The translations under genes were made by a program, and so were the position numbers. This document shows, piece by piece, positions 34,885 to 44,709 of a stretch of 64,000 nucleotides of DNA. The DNA is from an uncultured bacterium. GTDB taxonomy: Bacteria; Cyanobacteriota; Vampirovibrionia; Gastranaerophilales; Gastranaerophilaceae. Each line of letters starts with the position of its first letter. Position 1 is the stretch's first letter. The stretch lies in assembly GCA_900553895.1 (NCBI GenBank), contig USFB01000006.1, positions 1 through 64,000 on the forward strand, given 5' to 3'. Under the pieces are notes generated by a model. That model ran no database searches and had not been told where the DNA came from. It was given only the letters and a program-made list of their open reading frames with translations.

Positions 34885-37800
34885 TTAAATATTTAATCTG
34901 CTGTCTAAATAAACTATATCGTTAGATGTTTGAACTATATTTTTAGGTAAATTATTAACTTTTTGAATAGGAATAATTTGAGATTGTGCCATACTTTGCA
35001 AATTTATTTTAATTTTTTGCACCGGTACAGCAGGTTCATTTAAAACATATTTTGTGCTATTTTGAACTTTTTCAATAGGTTTACTTTCATTACCTATAGT
35101 CCATTTAAAACCAAAAGTTAAAACAATACCATTTCTTCCACCCTCTCTCAACATAGCTTGCAAAAATCCGCTACATTTATCATTCCAATTCTTTTGCAAA
35201 CCAACACCATATTCGATATAAGGTTTTATGCTCATTTCTGGCAAGCGAACGTCGTTGGCAGTAAATTTTGTTTCGTTTAAGATATTCCATACCATACCAA
35301 CCTTTGCATAAGGTTGCCAACCTCTTCCAATATTCCCCATAAATTTAATACTCGGGTGCAATTGTATAGAATGTAATGGGTCAGAAGATATTTTTACACC
35401 GGCAGCATTTGTATAATCAAAAGTATTTACATAAGTATATGCCATAAATATAGACGGTTGAATAATAAATTTGCCGTTATTAAATTCATAATTGTAACCT
35501 GTTTTACTTCCAATGCCAGCCATTAATGCTGTATAATTTTCCCTACCATACATCGTATGCGATTCACCATTGCTGGCTCCCGCATTTATAGTCAGTGCCG
35601 TAAAGAAATTTCCATTGTAGAAAGTTTGAGTTAATCCTAATATTCCGCCATTTGTGGTTGTTGAAACACCAGAATAGCTTTGAGAGGTTCCATTATAACC
35701 AATGTAAGGGGTAATTACTGTTCCCCAACCTCGTTTAAGCTGTATATATCTACTGTCACCACCTATCAATGAACCATATGATTGAATATCTACTCTCGGA
35801 CCATTTGACAAACCGACATTTTCAAAATTTGCATATGGTTGATACCAAGTACCACCAGCTTTAGAATAATCATTTTCATATTGAATTGCTCTTGGGTCTG
35901 AAATTGCATATTGGTTACCCAATGTTCTTATTTTTTTTGGCAATGGCATAAATGAATAATCAGCATGCCTGAATGCGTAGCTAAATGTTTCATTTATAGC
36001 AGAATACGCTCCAACTTGTGAATTTACAGCTCCTGATAATACAGCCGGATTAAAATCAGCTGAACTTTTTCCGCCACCACGAGAGAATAAGAAATACCCG
36101 TTGTTTGGATTATAACTCACATCATATTTATATATTGGAGCAAAAGAAGTTGTTTGATATTCATTGTTAACGTCTTTACCGACTGTCGTTATATTTGTTT
36201 GAACTTTTTCTTTAAAACTATCATAAGCAAACGGAATGTACGTCTTTTCACTTGCAGAATCAGATAACAAATTTATTCCACTAACTGTAATAAGTCCATT
36301 TGCAACAGTTGTTGATGGAAGCCTATCCATCATAGCATTTTTCAAATCAGCATCTACTAATATATTGACGTTTCCATTTATCTTTAACGAATTCGCCGAC
36401 AAATTATTAATACTATTGTTAATTAAGTTTAACGTTCCTGAATTCATATTAACATCATTAAACATATTAGTTGTATTTGTCGCTAGAACGTTTAATGTTT
36501 GATTATTTATATCCAAAATCCCTTTAACAACTGCCCCATCTAGCATTGTTAAGCTATCGTCGGCAATTTTTGTTGTCCCGTTACCTAAAATTGCTTTATC
36601 AAGTGTCCCTGACAAATTTAATACTCCGGAATTAGTTATAGTACCTGTTAAGTCGTTTGTATTAGAAGTAACTTCGCCACTGTTTATTAAATTACCAATA
36701 TTTGCATTAACTGTTAATTTACCTGTTGAATCGACATTAACATTTTGAGATATTAAAGCATTGTTTGTTACAGACCCGATTATGTTTGTTGTACCTGTCC
36801 CGGAAACTTGTGAGGACAATGTGCCATTAGTTAATGTTAAAAGATTTTCGTTAATTATTCCTTTTGTTGCAATAATTTTATCTGCTACTGTTGTTATGCT
36901 TCCGGCATTTTCAATTTTATCCGTAGCTGTAAGTGTTCCGAGCGTATTATCCAATGTTCCGGTTACTTTTATTATTGATTGAGAAATATTCCCAAGATTA
37001 CTTGATGTACCTGAAATTTCCAAATTTCCATTTCCGTTAATTGCTCCTGAATTTGTCAAATTCTTAATTTCTGAAGCCAAACCGTTATTTGTAATTGTAC
37101 CTGAATTATTCGCATTAGTTGATATTTTTAAATTATTTACAGTCAAATTTCCAGTATTTGTCAATTCTTTTTGAATTAACTCTGATACAATTACTTTTCC
37201 TGTAGTATCTATATCTGTTTTGCCTGCACCAGTAATTTTTAATACTGACGTTGAATTTTTAACACTCAAATCGCCTTGATTTAAAATATCTCCTTGCAAA
37301 GTTGCATTATCCAATGTAATTTTCGCGTTATTGCTTGTTGCATTAATAATTAATCCGTCAGATGATATTTTTACATCTTTTACTGTTAAAGAATTTGCAT
37401 CTGATATTGTAATACCTTGCTTATCACCAAGAATAATTGTTGACGTATTTGTTCCGTCAGTTGCTCCTGATATTGTTAAATTATCCGCTAAAATTCCTAA
37501 GTTTTCTTTTACGATATATCTGTCATTTGCGTTTGTAGTTGTAAACGTTTTATCTTTTGAACCAGCAACAGTATTTTGAACTATTAGAGCTAAAGTATCT
37601 CCATCTGTAGTATAATATTTAACACCTTCATTTGTTTTTATAACTTCATATAGGATTGAATCATTAACCAAGGAACCACTTGACTTTATCGCAGATGTTT
37701 TTTCAGAATATGTATCTGTTCTTTTCCAAGCTCCAAACTTATCCGACCAATCGGTATTTGCTCGTAAATCATCAGAGCCGAGAATTTCTTTTTCTTTAAC

Positions 37801-40800
37801 CCCTGTTGTTGTATCTAAAAATATTCCGACACCGCCATTTGTTATTTTAATTGTTTTTGTATCCCAAATATTCTCAGTTTCTGTTTGATTTAATGTTAAA
37901 TTTAACACTCCACTTCCTGATGTACTATTAAAAGAATCTGCTTTTGAATTTGACCAATCGACATCTATTGTAGCATTTCCGACTCCGTTTATTGTTGTAA
38001 TATCATATTTTGAATAACTTAAATCACTTGTAGATATTGTTCCGTTATTCATATCCAATATTCCATCAATTGTTGTTGATGGTGCTAAATTTAATATTCC
38101 ATTTACTTTTGTTGTGCCATTACCTGAAATTGTTTTGTCCAATGTTCCTGACAAATTTAATATTCCTGAATTGTTTATAGTACCTGTTAAATTAGTTGCA
38201 TTTGCAATTACTTCCCCGGTATTCACTAAATTTCCAATATTTGCCCCAACTATTAATTTCCCAGAATCATTCACATTAACACTTTGAGAAATTATGGCAT
38301 TATTTGTCACAACATTAAGAATATTTGTCAAACCGCTTCCGGTAATTTCTTTTTCTATATTACCTACCCCTAAATTTAAAGTACCATTATTAATTAGGGT
38401 AACATCTAAATTATTTGCATCAGTCCCCAAAACTCCTGAATTCATCGCTGTTGTTCCAGTAATTTTACCATCGATATAGTTATTATTTGCAAAATTTAGA
38501 TTCCCGCCATTATTTGTAATGACAGTTTCATTTCCTTTGAGTTTTATATCCGAAATATTTAAAGTCGAACCTGAATTTACAACAAAAGAAGATTTTCCGT
38601 TCAAATCCAGTTCCGACAAAGTAAGTTCGCCAAGCGCATCTGTTTTTGTCGCCCCGACAATATTTAAATTTTTGTATGTTGAACCAAGATTATCTGATAA
38701 TTTATAATTTGCAGGGGTTTTATTCCCAAGTAAATCTTCATCAAAAAGATTAAAAGTTTTGTCTAAAATATTGCCATCTTTATCTTTTAGCTCAGCATTG
38801 GTCAATGCAACCAAAGCATCTGATATTGTAGCAACTGTATTTGTATCAATTTTGGTAATTTTCAAATTTAGGCTGTCATTTACGGTATTTGTTTTATTCA
38901 GCCCTAACATTCCATAAACATCTTTTGTCGTAGTTATATCACCAAATATATCCTTATAATTTACCGTTGGTGTTAGAGGCTTCGTTATGCTTGTAATAAT
39001 TTGTGTTATTTTACCGACCGCAGATGTAAGCGGAGTTAATTTATCACTCAACGCAAGTTGCAAATTATCAGTATTATCATTGTTTTGAATTATTTGGATT
39101 TTTAAGTTTTTGTCCAAAATATCATCAAACGCTGTATCTACAAAATTTAAACTATCTAAAGTTATAGAACCACTAGAAGATGTTTTTGTCGTAAATCCGT
39201 CTGCAATTTTGTCGCCTATCGTGTAATCCGAATTACTACCATCAACTTTTGACAAATCTAAATCAATATTATATTTTGCTTTTGCACTAGAATTAAGGGA
39301 ATTAAATTCCGAAAAACTTTGAATTGCTCCATCTGCTGTGTCAATAACAACATTTTCACCAACAATTACATTCGCACCACCTTTAATGTCAGCTTTATCA
39401 AAAAGTTTAATTGTACCTGTTGAATCGCCGGTCAATAAGACATTATAACCACTTACACCATTAATGTAATCATTTAGTAATATTGTACCGTTTGTAGTTG
39501 CATTTAATGTAAGAGTTTTGCCTGATGCACCAACATTAATTGCTTCATAATTCTTTGTTACTCCACCATCAGTTGAAACATAATTCCCAGTGAATTCAGA
39601 CAATCCATTATTATTTGCATTAATAACCAAATCTTGTCTTGTGTATATCGCACCACCATGCGCACTACTTCCATTAACAGAGCTTGCATAATTATTTTTA
39701 AAAATAGAATTATTTATTGCTTTAATAGTTGCAGTATTAATAATTGCACCACCATATGCACCTTTTAATGGATTTGCGGATTCTGTTTTTGCATAGTTAT
39801 TTTCGAATATACTGTTTATTGAATCAATAATAGCATTTTTATAATCTTGTTCTGATTTTGTGTAAAAGTTTGATATTGCTCCGCCATATGCACTATTTTC
39901 AGTGGATACAGCATAGTTTCCGCTAAAATAAGCTTTAATATTCCCTATTTGAGCTATATCATCATTATTTAAGCTTTTTTCAACATAGTTTGCAATAACA
40001 CCGCCGTTTGTGGAAAGTTCTGTTGATTGTACAGAGTTATTTTTGTAAGTTCCCAAAATCGCGTCTTTGACCGGAATTATTTTATTATTTTCATCAAGAG
40101 TATAACCAATTCCTACAAAAGCATTTCCTTGTCCACTAATAGAATTAGAAATTACACCACCGCTTGCATCCATTAACTTTGATTTAGAAACAAGAGTATT
40201 CCCAATATATTCACCATTAATACTTTTGATAATAGCATTTCCCTGACAAGATTGAATTGAATTTGCAATAATTCCTCCGGATGCATGCCTTCCACCTAAA
40301 GCCTTTGTGTCATCTGGAGCTGAAATTATGCTTTCTAAACGATTATTAGAAACTTGTTTTAAATTTATATCTCCAAGACTAACTGTAGTATTTGTAGTTT
40401 TCAAACCACCATAAAGAAAATTATAAATAATTCCGCCACGTGCATTATCATTACAATCAATAGCAACCAAATTATTATTACTTATATCATCAACCGTTAT
40501 ATTACCGTTTTTTGATATAACAATAGCATCTTCCACCGGAACTAATGCCGAACGCAATAATAAAGAAGTAATGTTTGTTGCTTTTATGGTATTTCCCTGA
40601 ATTTGACCTACAGCGAGATTACCTATATTAGATGAAATTTTTGAATCTTTTGGTGACTCTTTTAAATACAACACAAAACCGGTAGAAGTAGAGTTTTCAT
40701 TTCCTGTAATAACGTTATTATTAATTTCGCCAATAACTATATCATTAACATTAGCACCTTGAAGATTTATTACCCCACCACGTAAAAAATTCATTTCAAT

Positions 40801-41862
40801 ATTGTTATTTGAAACAGAACCTATAGAAATTGAATTAATATTTCCTGCTATATTTGTTATTAACCCGTTGATATCGTTTTTTGCTTTTATAGTATTTCCA
40901 ACGATTTGCCCAATTTCTAGCGTGTTGTTAATCGTTCCGTTTTCGTTGTATATTAATCCGCCATCAATTTTTAAATTAGAATCAATTATATTGCCGGAAA
41001 AAGAACCAATATGCAAATTATCAATCGTTCCAAGCTTATTTTGTATAAAGCCGCCTGTAACCGAATTATTAGTGGTAGTTATAGTATTATCTTTTACTTC
41101 ATTCCAATTTATTGATTGAACACTACTATTCTCATTATTTAAAATTCCGCCGTAAACATTAACTTTTGCAGTAATTTTATTTTTACTTACATCACCGTTC
41201 AAATTCAATTCGCCAACCGGGGTTAAAGTTCGTCTGTTATAAATTAATCCTCCCAAAACATTCCCTGCTGATGTTATTTGGTTATCGATTAAATCTGATA
41301 TAATTCCTTTGGATTTTGCCGTTTGAATATATATAGCTCCACCCATAATACTGTTATTTTGAATATTTACTCTGCTAGAAGAAACACTAACATTGTTAAG
41401 AGTTGCATCGCAATCATTAAAAAACAAAACAGGTCCATTTTGAACAGCAGATGTCGTTCTATCGCTAATATCAACATTTTCCAATAATATAGTTGTATTT
41501 GCATTATTAACATTTATACTGGAATTTTTTCCAATATATTTCATGTTTTTGAGAGTTAAATTTGAATTGTTTGAAAAAACAAATCTTGAATCTTTTTCAT
41601 TTATTAGATTATTTCCATCTCCATCAATTTCAATTGAATTAGCCCCAATTTTGATTGTACCCAAACTTGTAATATCTACAACACCTTCAAGCTGTATGTT
41701 AGTAGGTTCAGTTGCTTTTTGTATTACATTTTTTAATTCAGTACCTGAAGAAACCGTGACATCTTTAGCAACTACAAAACTATTGCCACTAAATATTAAT
41801 GTCAAAAGAGTTGAATATAATAATAATTTCTTCTTATTTAGTCTACTTCTAGCTTCCTTCAT
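34885..41862 (-). CDS. Giant autotransporter (type V secretion) adhesin-like protein
   Basis: A 2325-residue surface protein. A signal peptide (about residues 12-32) leads to a passenger of about 1950 residues, rich in N, T, S, I and G. The first 800 residues are beta-helix-like short repeats (GGVIxN and GGAIxN words), the next part carries LTNxGxLN words, with one duplicated block of about 100-130 residues. From about 2000 to 2258 lies the autotransporter barrel, from WYQPYANFENVGLSNG to GIVLTFGFKWTIG. A tail of about 67 residues follows the last barrel strand, which is unusual. It probably mediates adhesion; no protease motif was seen. It has no ribosome site; TATACT lies upstream. Confidence 0.88.
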   Translation of the reverse strand: MKEARSRLNKKKLLLYSTLLTLIFSGNSFVVAKDVTVSSGTELKNVIQKATEPTNIQLEGVVDITSLGTIKIGANSIEIDGDGNNLINEKDSRFVFSNNSNLTLKNMKYIGKNSSINVNNANTTILLENVDISDRTTSAVQNGPVLFFNDCDATLNNVSVSSSRVNIQNNSIMGGAIYIQTAKSKGIISDLIDNQITSAGNVLGGLIYNRRTLTPVGELNLNGDVSKNKITAKVNVYGGILNNENSSVQSINWNEVKDNTITTTNNSVTGGFIQNKLGTIDNLHIGSFSGNIIDSNLKIDGGLIYNENGTINNTLEIGQIVGNTIKAKNDINGLITNIAGNINSISIGSVSNNNIEMNFLRGGVINLQGANVNDIVIGEINNNVITGNENSTSTGFVLYLKESPKDSKISSNIGNLAVGQIQGNTIKATNITSLLLRSALVPVEDAIVISKNGNITVDDISNNNLVAIDCNDNARGGIIYNFLYGGLKTTNTTVSLGDINLKQVSNNRLESIISAPDDTKALGGRHASGGIIANSIQSCQGNAIIKSINGEYIGNTLVSKSKLMDASGGVISNSISGQGNAFVGIGYTLDENNKIIPVKDAILGTYKNNSVQSTELSTNGGVIANYVEKSLNNDDIAQIGNIKAYFSGNYAVSTENSAYGGAISNFYTKSEQDYKNAIIDSINSIFENNYAKTESANPLKGAYGGAIINTATIKAINNSIFKNNYASSVNGSSAHGGAIYTRQDLVINANNNGLSEFTGNYVSTDGGVTKNYEAINVGASGKTLTLNATTNGTILLNDYINGVSGYNVLLTGDSTGTIKLFDKADIKGGANVIVGENVVIDTADGAIQSFSEFNSLNSSAKAKYNIDLDLSKVDGSNSDYTIGDKIADGFTTKTSSSGSITLDSLNFVDTAFDDILDKNLKIQIIQNNDNTDNLQLALSDKLTPLTSAVGKITQIITSITKPLTPTVNYKDIFGDITTTKDVYGMLGLNKTNTVNDSLNLKITKIDTNTVATISDALVALTNAELKDKDGNILDKTFNLFDEDLLGNKTPANYKLSDNLGSTYKNLNIVGATKTDALGELTLSELDLNGKSSFVVNSGSTLNISDIKLKGNETVITNNGGNLNFANNNYIDGKITGTTAMNSGVLGTDANNLDVTLINNGTLNLGVGNIEKEITGSGLTNILNVVTNNAIISQSVNVNDSGKLIVGANIGNLVNTGEVIANATNLTGTINNSGILNLSGTLDKTISGNGTTKVNGILNLAPSTTIDGILDMNNGTISTSDLSYSKYDITTINGVGNATIDVDWSNSKADSFNSTSGSGVLNLTLNQTETENIWDTKTIKITNGGVGIFLDTTTGVKEKEILGSDDLRANTDWSDKFGAWKRTDTYSEKTSAIKSSGSLVNDSILYEVIKTNEGVKYYTTDGDTLALIVQNTVAGSKDKTFTTTNANDRYIVKENLGILADNLTISGATDGTNTSTIILGDKQGITISDANSLTVKDVKISSDGLIINATSNNAKITLDNATLQGDILNQGDLSVKNSTSVLKITGAGKTDIDTTGKVIVSELIQKELTNTGNLTVNNLKISTNANNSGTITNNGLASEIKNLTNSGAINGNGNLEISGTSSNLGNISQSIIKVTGTLDNTLGTLTATDKIENAGSITTVADKIIATKGIINENLLTLTNGTLSSQVSGTGTTNIIGSVTNNALISQNVNVDSTGKLTVNANIGNLINSGEVTSNTNDLTGTITNSGVLNLSGTLDKAILGNGTTKIADDSLTMLDGAVVKGILDINNQTLNVLATNTTNMFNDVNMNSGTLNLINNSINNLSANSLKINGNVNILVDADLKNAMMDRLPSTTVANGLITVSGINLLSDSASEKTYIPFAYDSFKEKVQTNITTVGKDVNNEYQTTSFAPIYKYDVSYNPNNGYFLFSRGGGKSSADFNPAVLSGAVNSQVGAYSAINETFSYAFRHADYSFMPLPKKIRTLGNQYAISDPRAIQYENDYSKAGGTWYQPYANFENVGLSNGPRVDIQSYGSLIGGDSRYIQLKRGWGTVITPYIGYNGTSQSYSGVSTTTNGGILGLTQTFYNGNFFTALTINAGASNGESHTMYGRENYTALMAGIGSKTGYNYEFNNGKFIIQPSIFMAYTYVNTFDYTNAAGVKISSDPLHSIQLHPSIKFMGNIGRGWQPYAKVGMVWNILNETKFTANDVRLPEMSIKPYIEYGVGLQKNWNDKCSGFLQAMLREGGRNGIVLTFGFKWTIGNESKPIEKVQNSTKYVLNEPAVPVQKIKINLQSMAQSQIIPIQKVNNLPKNIVQTSNDIVYLDSRLNI
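36515..36830 (-). repeat. Internal duplication in the autotransporter, unit 2
   Basis: Encodes a block with SQNVNVDSTGKLTVNANIGN, then LTGTITNSGVLNLSGTLDKA. It is closely similar to the block at 38060-38350 in protein and DNA. Both lie in the passenger stalk. Confidence 0.6.
38060..38350 (-). repeat. Internal duplication in the autotransporter, unit 1
   Basis: Encodes SQSVNVNDSGKLIVGANIGN, then LTGTINNSGILNLSGTLDKT, the partner of 36515-36830. The two are about 1.5 kb apart in the same reading frame, a target for copy-number change. Confidence 0.6.
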
Positions 41863-42042
41863 TACAAATTATCATAATCAAAATAGGGCATAAATTCAAA
41901 TAACGATAAAGTAGTATAATGCTACCAATATCAAGATAACTGAACATCTTTTAAGGAGTTCTCGTAAAGTTCAAAATAGGAATTTGCATATAAATTTCAC
42001 TTCCGTTTAGCAGAATAAATTTGGAGATACGGTAAAGATATT

Positions 42043-42080
42043 TACTAGCAAAAAATATTTTTACCTGTTTTATGTAAACA
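42043..42080 (+). promoter_or_regulatory. CTAGCAAA-box promoter of the 42088 gene
   Basis: TACTAGCAAA (42043-42052), 22 bp, TAAACA (42075-42080), then ATG at 42088. With 18 bp spacing TATGTA is the alternative -10. Box plus adjoining spacer match the minus strand near 1555-1574 over 20 bases. Confidence 0.42.
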
Positions 42081-42087
42081 TAAAACC

Positions 42088-43089
42088 ATGTACACAAATT
42101 CTATATATAAATCACCTTATACGCCCAACTTACAGAAATCATCTGTCAACATTCCAAAAATATCTTCTGTAAGTATGAAATTTTCTCCTGCTTTTGAAGG
42201 GGATGCTTTTATTTTAAATAGTAATCAAAAAATTCTCATAAAAAATAACTCGAGCTTTATTGCAAAATTAAAAAATTCATTTTCTGCAATCAAAGAAAAA
42301 TTTTTTAATTCGCAAGATAAAAAAATACTTGAACGAGAAGAAGGTTTAGCAAACAGTTGTTTAACAGATACCATGAAAATGGCTTTTATTAATGCAAAAA
42401 ATATACTGGAAAACATTGACTGTTTTGATTCCAAAGATTTAACTCAACTTCCTGAAGAACAAAAAAGAATCTTGAGAAAAAGTGTTAAGACACCATATTT
42501 CTGTTTTCAAAATTATACGATTTCTAATGATGCAAAAAAATACATAAAAGAGGCTAAAAGTTTAAAATCACAATTAAAACAAAGGTTCCCGGATGGTTTT
42601 TCTGTCGTTTCAGTTGGAAGTTCACCATCCGTTTTGTGTGATATTCTTAAGCTGGAAAATATAAATGTCAAATATTTGCCATTTTCGAGAGTTTTAGGGT
42701 TTGTGTGTAGAACAAATAATAATTGCATCAAAAAGCTATATAAAGAATCCGGCATCACACGTGATTATATCAACAAAGAAAAAAATGTTGTATTCATTGA
42801 TTACACTTATTCAGGCAAGTGTTTAAAATCTATAAAAACCCTTACAGAAGCAATGTTCAACAAACAAAAAAATGTACACTTTTTAAGCATAAATAAAGAC
42901 TTAAAACTAGATGAAGAATTTGTAGAACTTTATTTAAAATCATCCAACAACGGTTCTTTTTCATTTGTTTCACCGTTGGATAATCCGAAAGCATTAAATC
43001 TTTATGTAAACGATAAGTCAAAATTCAAGCCATCATTTGCCTCAAAGCTAATGAGATTTGCGCTATTAGATAAATACGGACAAATTTAA
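42088..43089 (+). CDS. Tagged protein with a phosphoribosyltransferase-like domain
   Basis: A 333-residue protein without a signal peptide. The N-terminal 45 residues are polar and carry MKFSPAFEGDAF (about 30-41), the same tag type as other proteins here. The C-terminal half has features of a phosphoribosyltransferase fold: a strand and loop FSVVSVGSSPSVL near 171-183 and VVFIDYTYSGKCLKS near 234-248, which fits a PRPP-binding loop (hydrophobics, acidic residue, then T-x-SG). The middle holds a helical insertion. Substrate unknown. Single gene with the CTAGCAAA-box promoter and no ribosome site. Confidence 0.6.
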   Translation: MYTNSIYKSPYTPNLQKSSVNIPKISSVSMKFSPAFEGDAFILNSNQKILIKNNSSFIAKLKNSFSAIKEKFFNSQDKKILEREEGLANSCLTDTMKMAFINAKNILENIDCFDSKDLTQLPEEQKRILRKSVKTPYFCFQNYTISNDAKKYIKEAKSLKSQLKQRFPDGFSVVSVGSSPSVLCDILKLENINVKYLPFSRVLGFVCRTNNNCIKKLYKESGITRDYINKEKNVVFIDYTYSGKCLKSIKTLTEAMFNKQKNVHFLSINKDLKLDEEFVELYLKSSNNGSFSFVSPLDNPKALNLYVNDKSKFKPSFASKLMRFALLDKYGQI

Positions 43090-43129
43090 TTGGCTATTTA
43101 TTCTTCTTGTGTACATTTCGTCCCCACTG

Positions 43130-43138
43130 TGTTAAAAT
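43130..43138 (+). promoter_or_regulatory. Extended -10 of lptC
   Basis: TGTTAAAAT ends 6 nt before the ATG at 43145, implying a leaderless transcript; TGTACA lies 17 bp upstream of the hexamer. Confidence 0.5.
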
Positions 43139-43144
43139 TTTGAT

Positions 43145-43753
43145 ATGGAATATCTTAAAACATTATATGAGAGATTTAAGGGATTAGATAAGAAGAAACG
43201 CAATTATTTTATTGCTGTATTTGCGGTGATTTTTGTCATGGCTTGGGCGTTTATTTCAGCAGGTGTAATCACTGCGAACTTTAACCGTTCACAACTTAAA
43301 AACTCTGAAGATGAACAAAAAGTTGATGCATCCGGCATTATTATTACTGAAACAAAAGACGGTAATAAATATTTTGAAATCTACGGTGAAACGGGGCATT
43401 ACAGCAATGACCACAGTATTGCAACTCTTAATAATGTAATCGGTAATTTTTATAAAGAAAACAAAGTTGCAATGAGCTTTCAATCTTCTAAAGGAACGTA
43501 TGATGAAAATGCAGGTGTGATAACTCTTTATGATCATACTTATATTGTCCTGGAAGACGGAACATCGCTTAACACGGACAAATTGACATGGTACGGCAAC
43601 GGTAAAGAAACTGTTGCGGATGGTCACGTTGTTATCAAGAAAAACCGTGAAATGGTTGCAACGGCACAAAAAGGTGTTATCGACCCAGGGTATGAAAAAT
43701 TTAGAATCATCGGTAAAACCAATACAAAGATTTTTAGCGATAAGGAGAAATAA
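43145..43753 (+). CDS. lptC: LPS export protein LptC
   Basis: LptC links the LptB2FG transporter to LptA in moving lipopolysaccharide across the periplasm. The protein (202 residues) has one N-terminal membrane helix (about 20-44) and a beta-jellyroll with typical words: GNKYFEIYGETGHYS, VAMSFQSSKGTYDENAGVITL, TDKLTWYGNGKETVADGHVVI. The gene overlaps lptA by 1 bp (TAATG). The pair indicates an outer membrane with LPS. First gene of the lptC-lptA-TPR run. Confidence 0.82.
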   Translation: MEYLKTLYERFKGLDKKKRNYFIAVFAVIFVMAWAFISAGVITANFNRSQLKNSEDEQKVDASGIIITETKDGNKYFEIYGETGHYSNDHSIATLNNVIGNFYKENKVAMSFQSSKGTYDENAGVITLYDHTYIVLEDGTSLNTDKLTWYGNGKETVADGHVVIKKNREMVATAQKGVIDPGYEKFRIIGKTNTKIFSDKEK

Positions 43754-44709
43754 TGAAAAGGATTTTAATAGTCGCATTACTTATATTATCAAGCTTAGCG
43801 GTTTTTTCTTCTGACTTGATTATCGAATCAAAAACTCAAACATTTTCTGATTCGGAACACAAGATTAAACTTGATGGCGGAGTTAAAGTTAAACTGGATA
43901 ATCTAACGGTACAAAGTGATAGAGCAGATGTTTCAGTAAGACGTAATAATAAGCTTGATACGGCAACTTTTTATGACAAGCCTTACGCCTACGAAGTAAA
44001 CGAAAACAAGAAAAGAGAAGTTAAAGCAAATATTTTGCAAGTTTCTTTGATTAATAAAGTTGTTAGAGCAGAAGGCGAAGCTCAATCAGTAATCACGGAG
44101 GGTAATACGCCTATCGTTGTTATTAACGCCGATGTTCAAGAATACGATACAAAAAGCAGTGTAATGGTTTGTACGGGCGGTGTAACAATCAAATACAAAG
44201 ACATTGATACTTATTCAGATAAAGCGGTTATTATAGCAGACCAAAAAGGCGGTTTGAGAAAAATCGACTTAATCGGTAACGCTAAAGTTAAACAAGAACA
44301 AAACGAATCAGAAGGTCACCATTTTGTTTATAATCCGATAACGGAAGAAATGAGTGTTTCAGGTAATACAAAAACAATTGCAATTTCCGATGATGGTAAA
44401 AAATTGACAATTCACTCTGATTATCAGCAATACAGCAAACAACAAAACACTTATGTCGGAAGTGGTCACGTAAAAGTTTGGTATGATGATTATTATGCAC
44501 AAGGACCGAAGGTTTCAGTATTCCCGGATTCTAAAACTAATAAACCAAACGAAATTTATTTTGTAGGACGTTCTAAGATTGTACAACAAGATAAAGATAT
44601 TATTGCCGACAAAATCAAAATGACGATGGATCCAAAAGATTTCGTAGCCGAAGGCAACGTTAGAACAATCATTCACAACATTGATACAAAAGACGAAGAG
44701 GACTTATAA
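43753..44709 (+). CDS. lptA: LptA/OstA-like periplasmic LPS transport protein
   Basis: A 318-residue exported protein with a signal peptide (about 1-19) and two OstA-type beta-jellyroll repeats (about 25-140 and 150-290). Recurrent text such as KIKLDGGVKVKLDNLTVQSD, VMVCTGGVTIKYKDIDTYSD and TYVGSGHVKVWYDDYYAQGP is characteristic. E. coli LptA has about 185 residues; the doubled length resembles cyanobacterial OstA-like proteins. It forms the periplasmic bridge for LPS. Coupled to lptC; the TPR gene begins directly at its stop. Confidence 0.82.
   Translation: MKRILIVALLILSSLAVFSSDLIIESKTQTFSDSEHKIKLDGGVKVKLDNLTVQSDRADVSVRRNNKLDTATFYDKPYAYEVNENKKREVKANILQVSLINKVVRAEGEAQSVITEGNTPIVVINADVQEYDTKSSVMVCTGGVTIKYKDIDTYSDKAVIIADQKGGLRKIDLIGNAKVKQEQNESEGHHFVYNPITEEMSVSGNTKTIAISDDGKKLTIHSDYQQYSKQQNTYVGSGHVKVWYDDYYAQGPKVSVFPDSKTNKPNEIYFVGRSKIVQQDKDIIADKIKMTMDPKDFVAEGNVRTIIHNIDTKDEEDL

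Noticed and set aside
36236..41893. Several plus-strand ORFs of 60-116 residues
   Set aside because: All are hydrophobic shadows of the autotransporter's N/T/I-rich codons.
43289..43777. 162-residue minus-strand ORF
   Set aside because: It is antisense to lptC with low-complexity F/I/V-rich text, as expected from the complement of an AT-rich gene.
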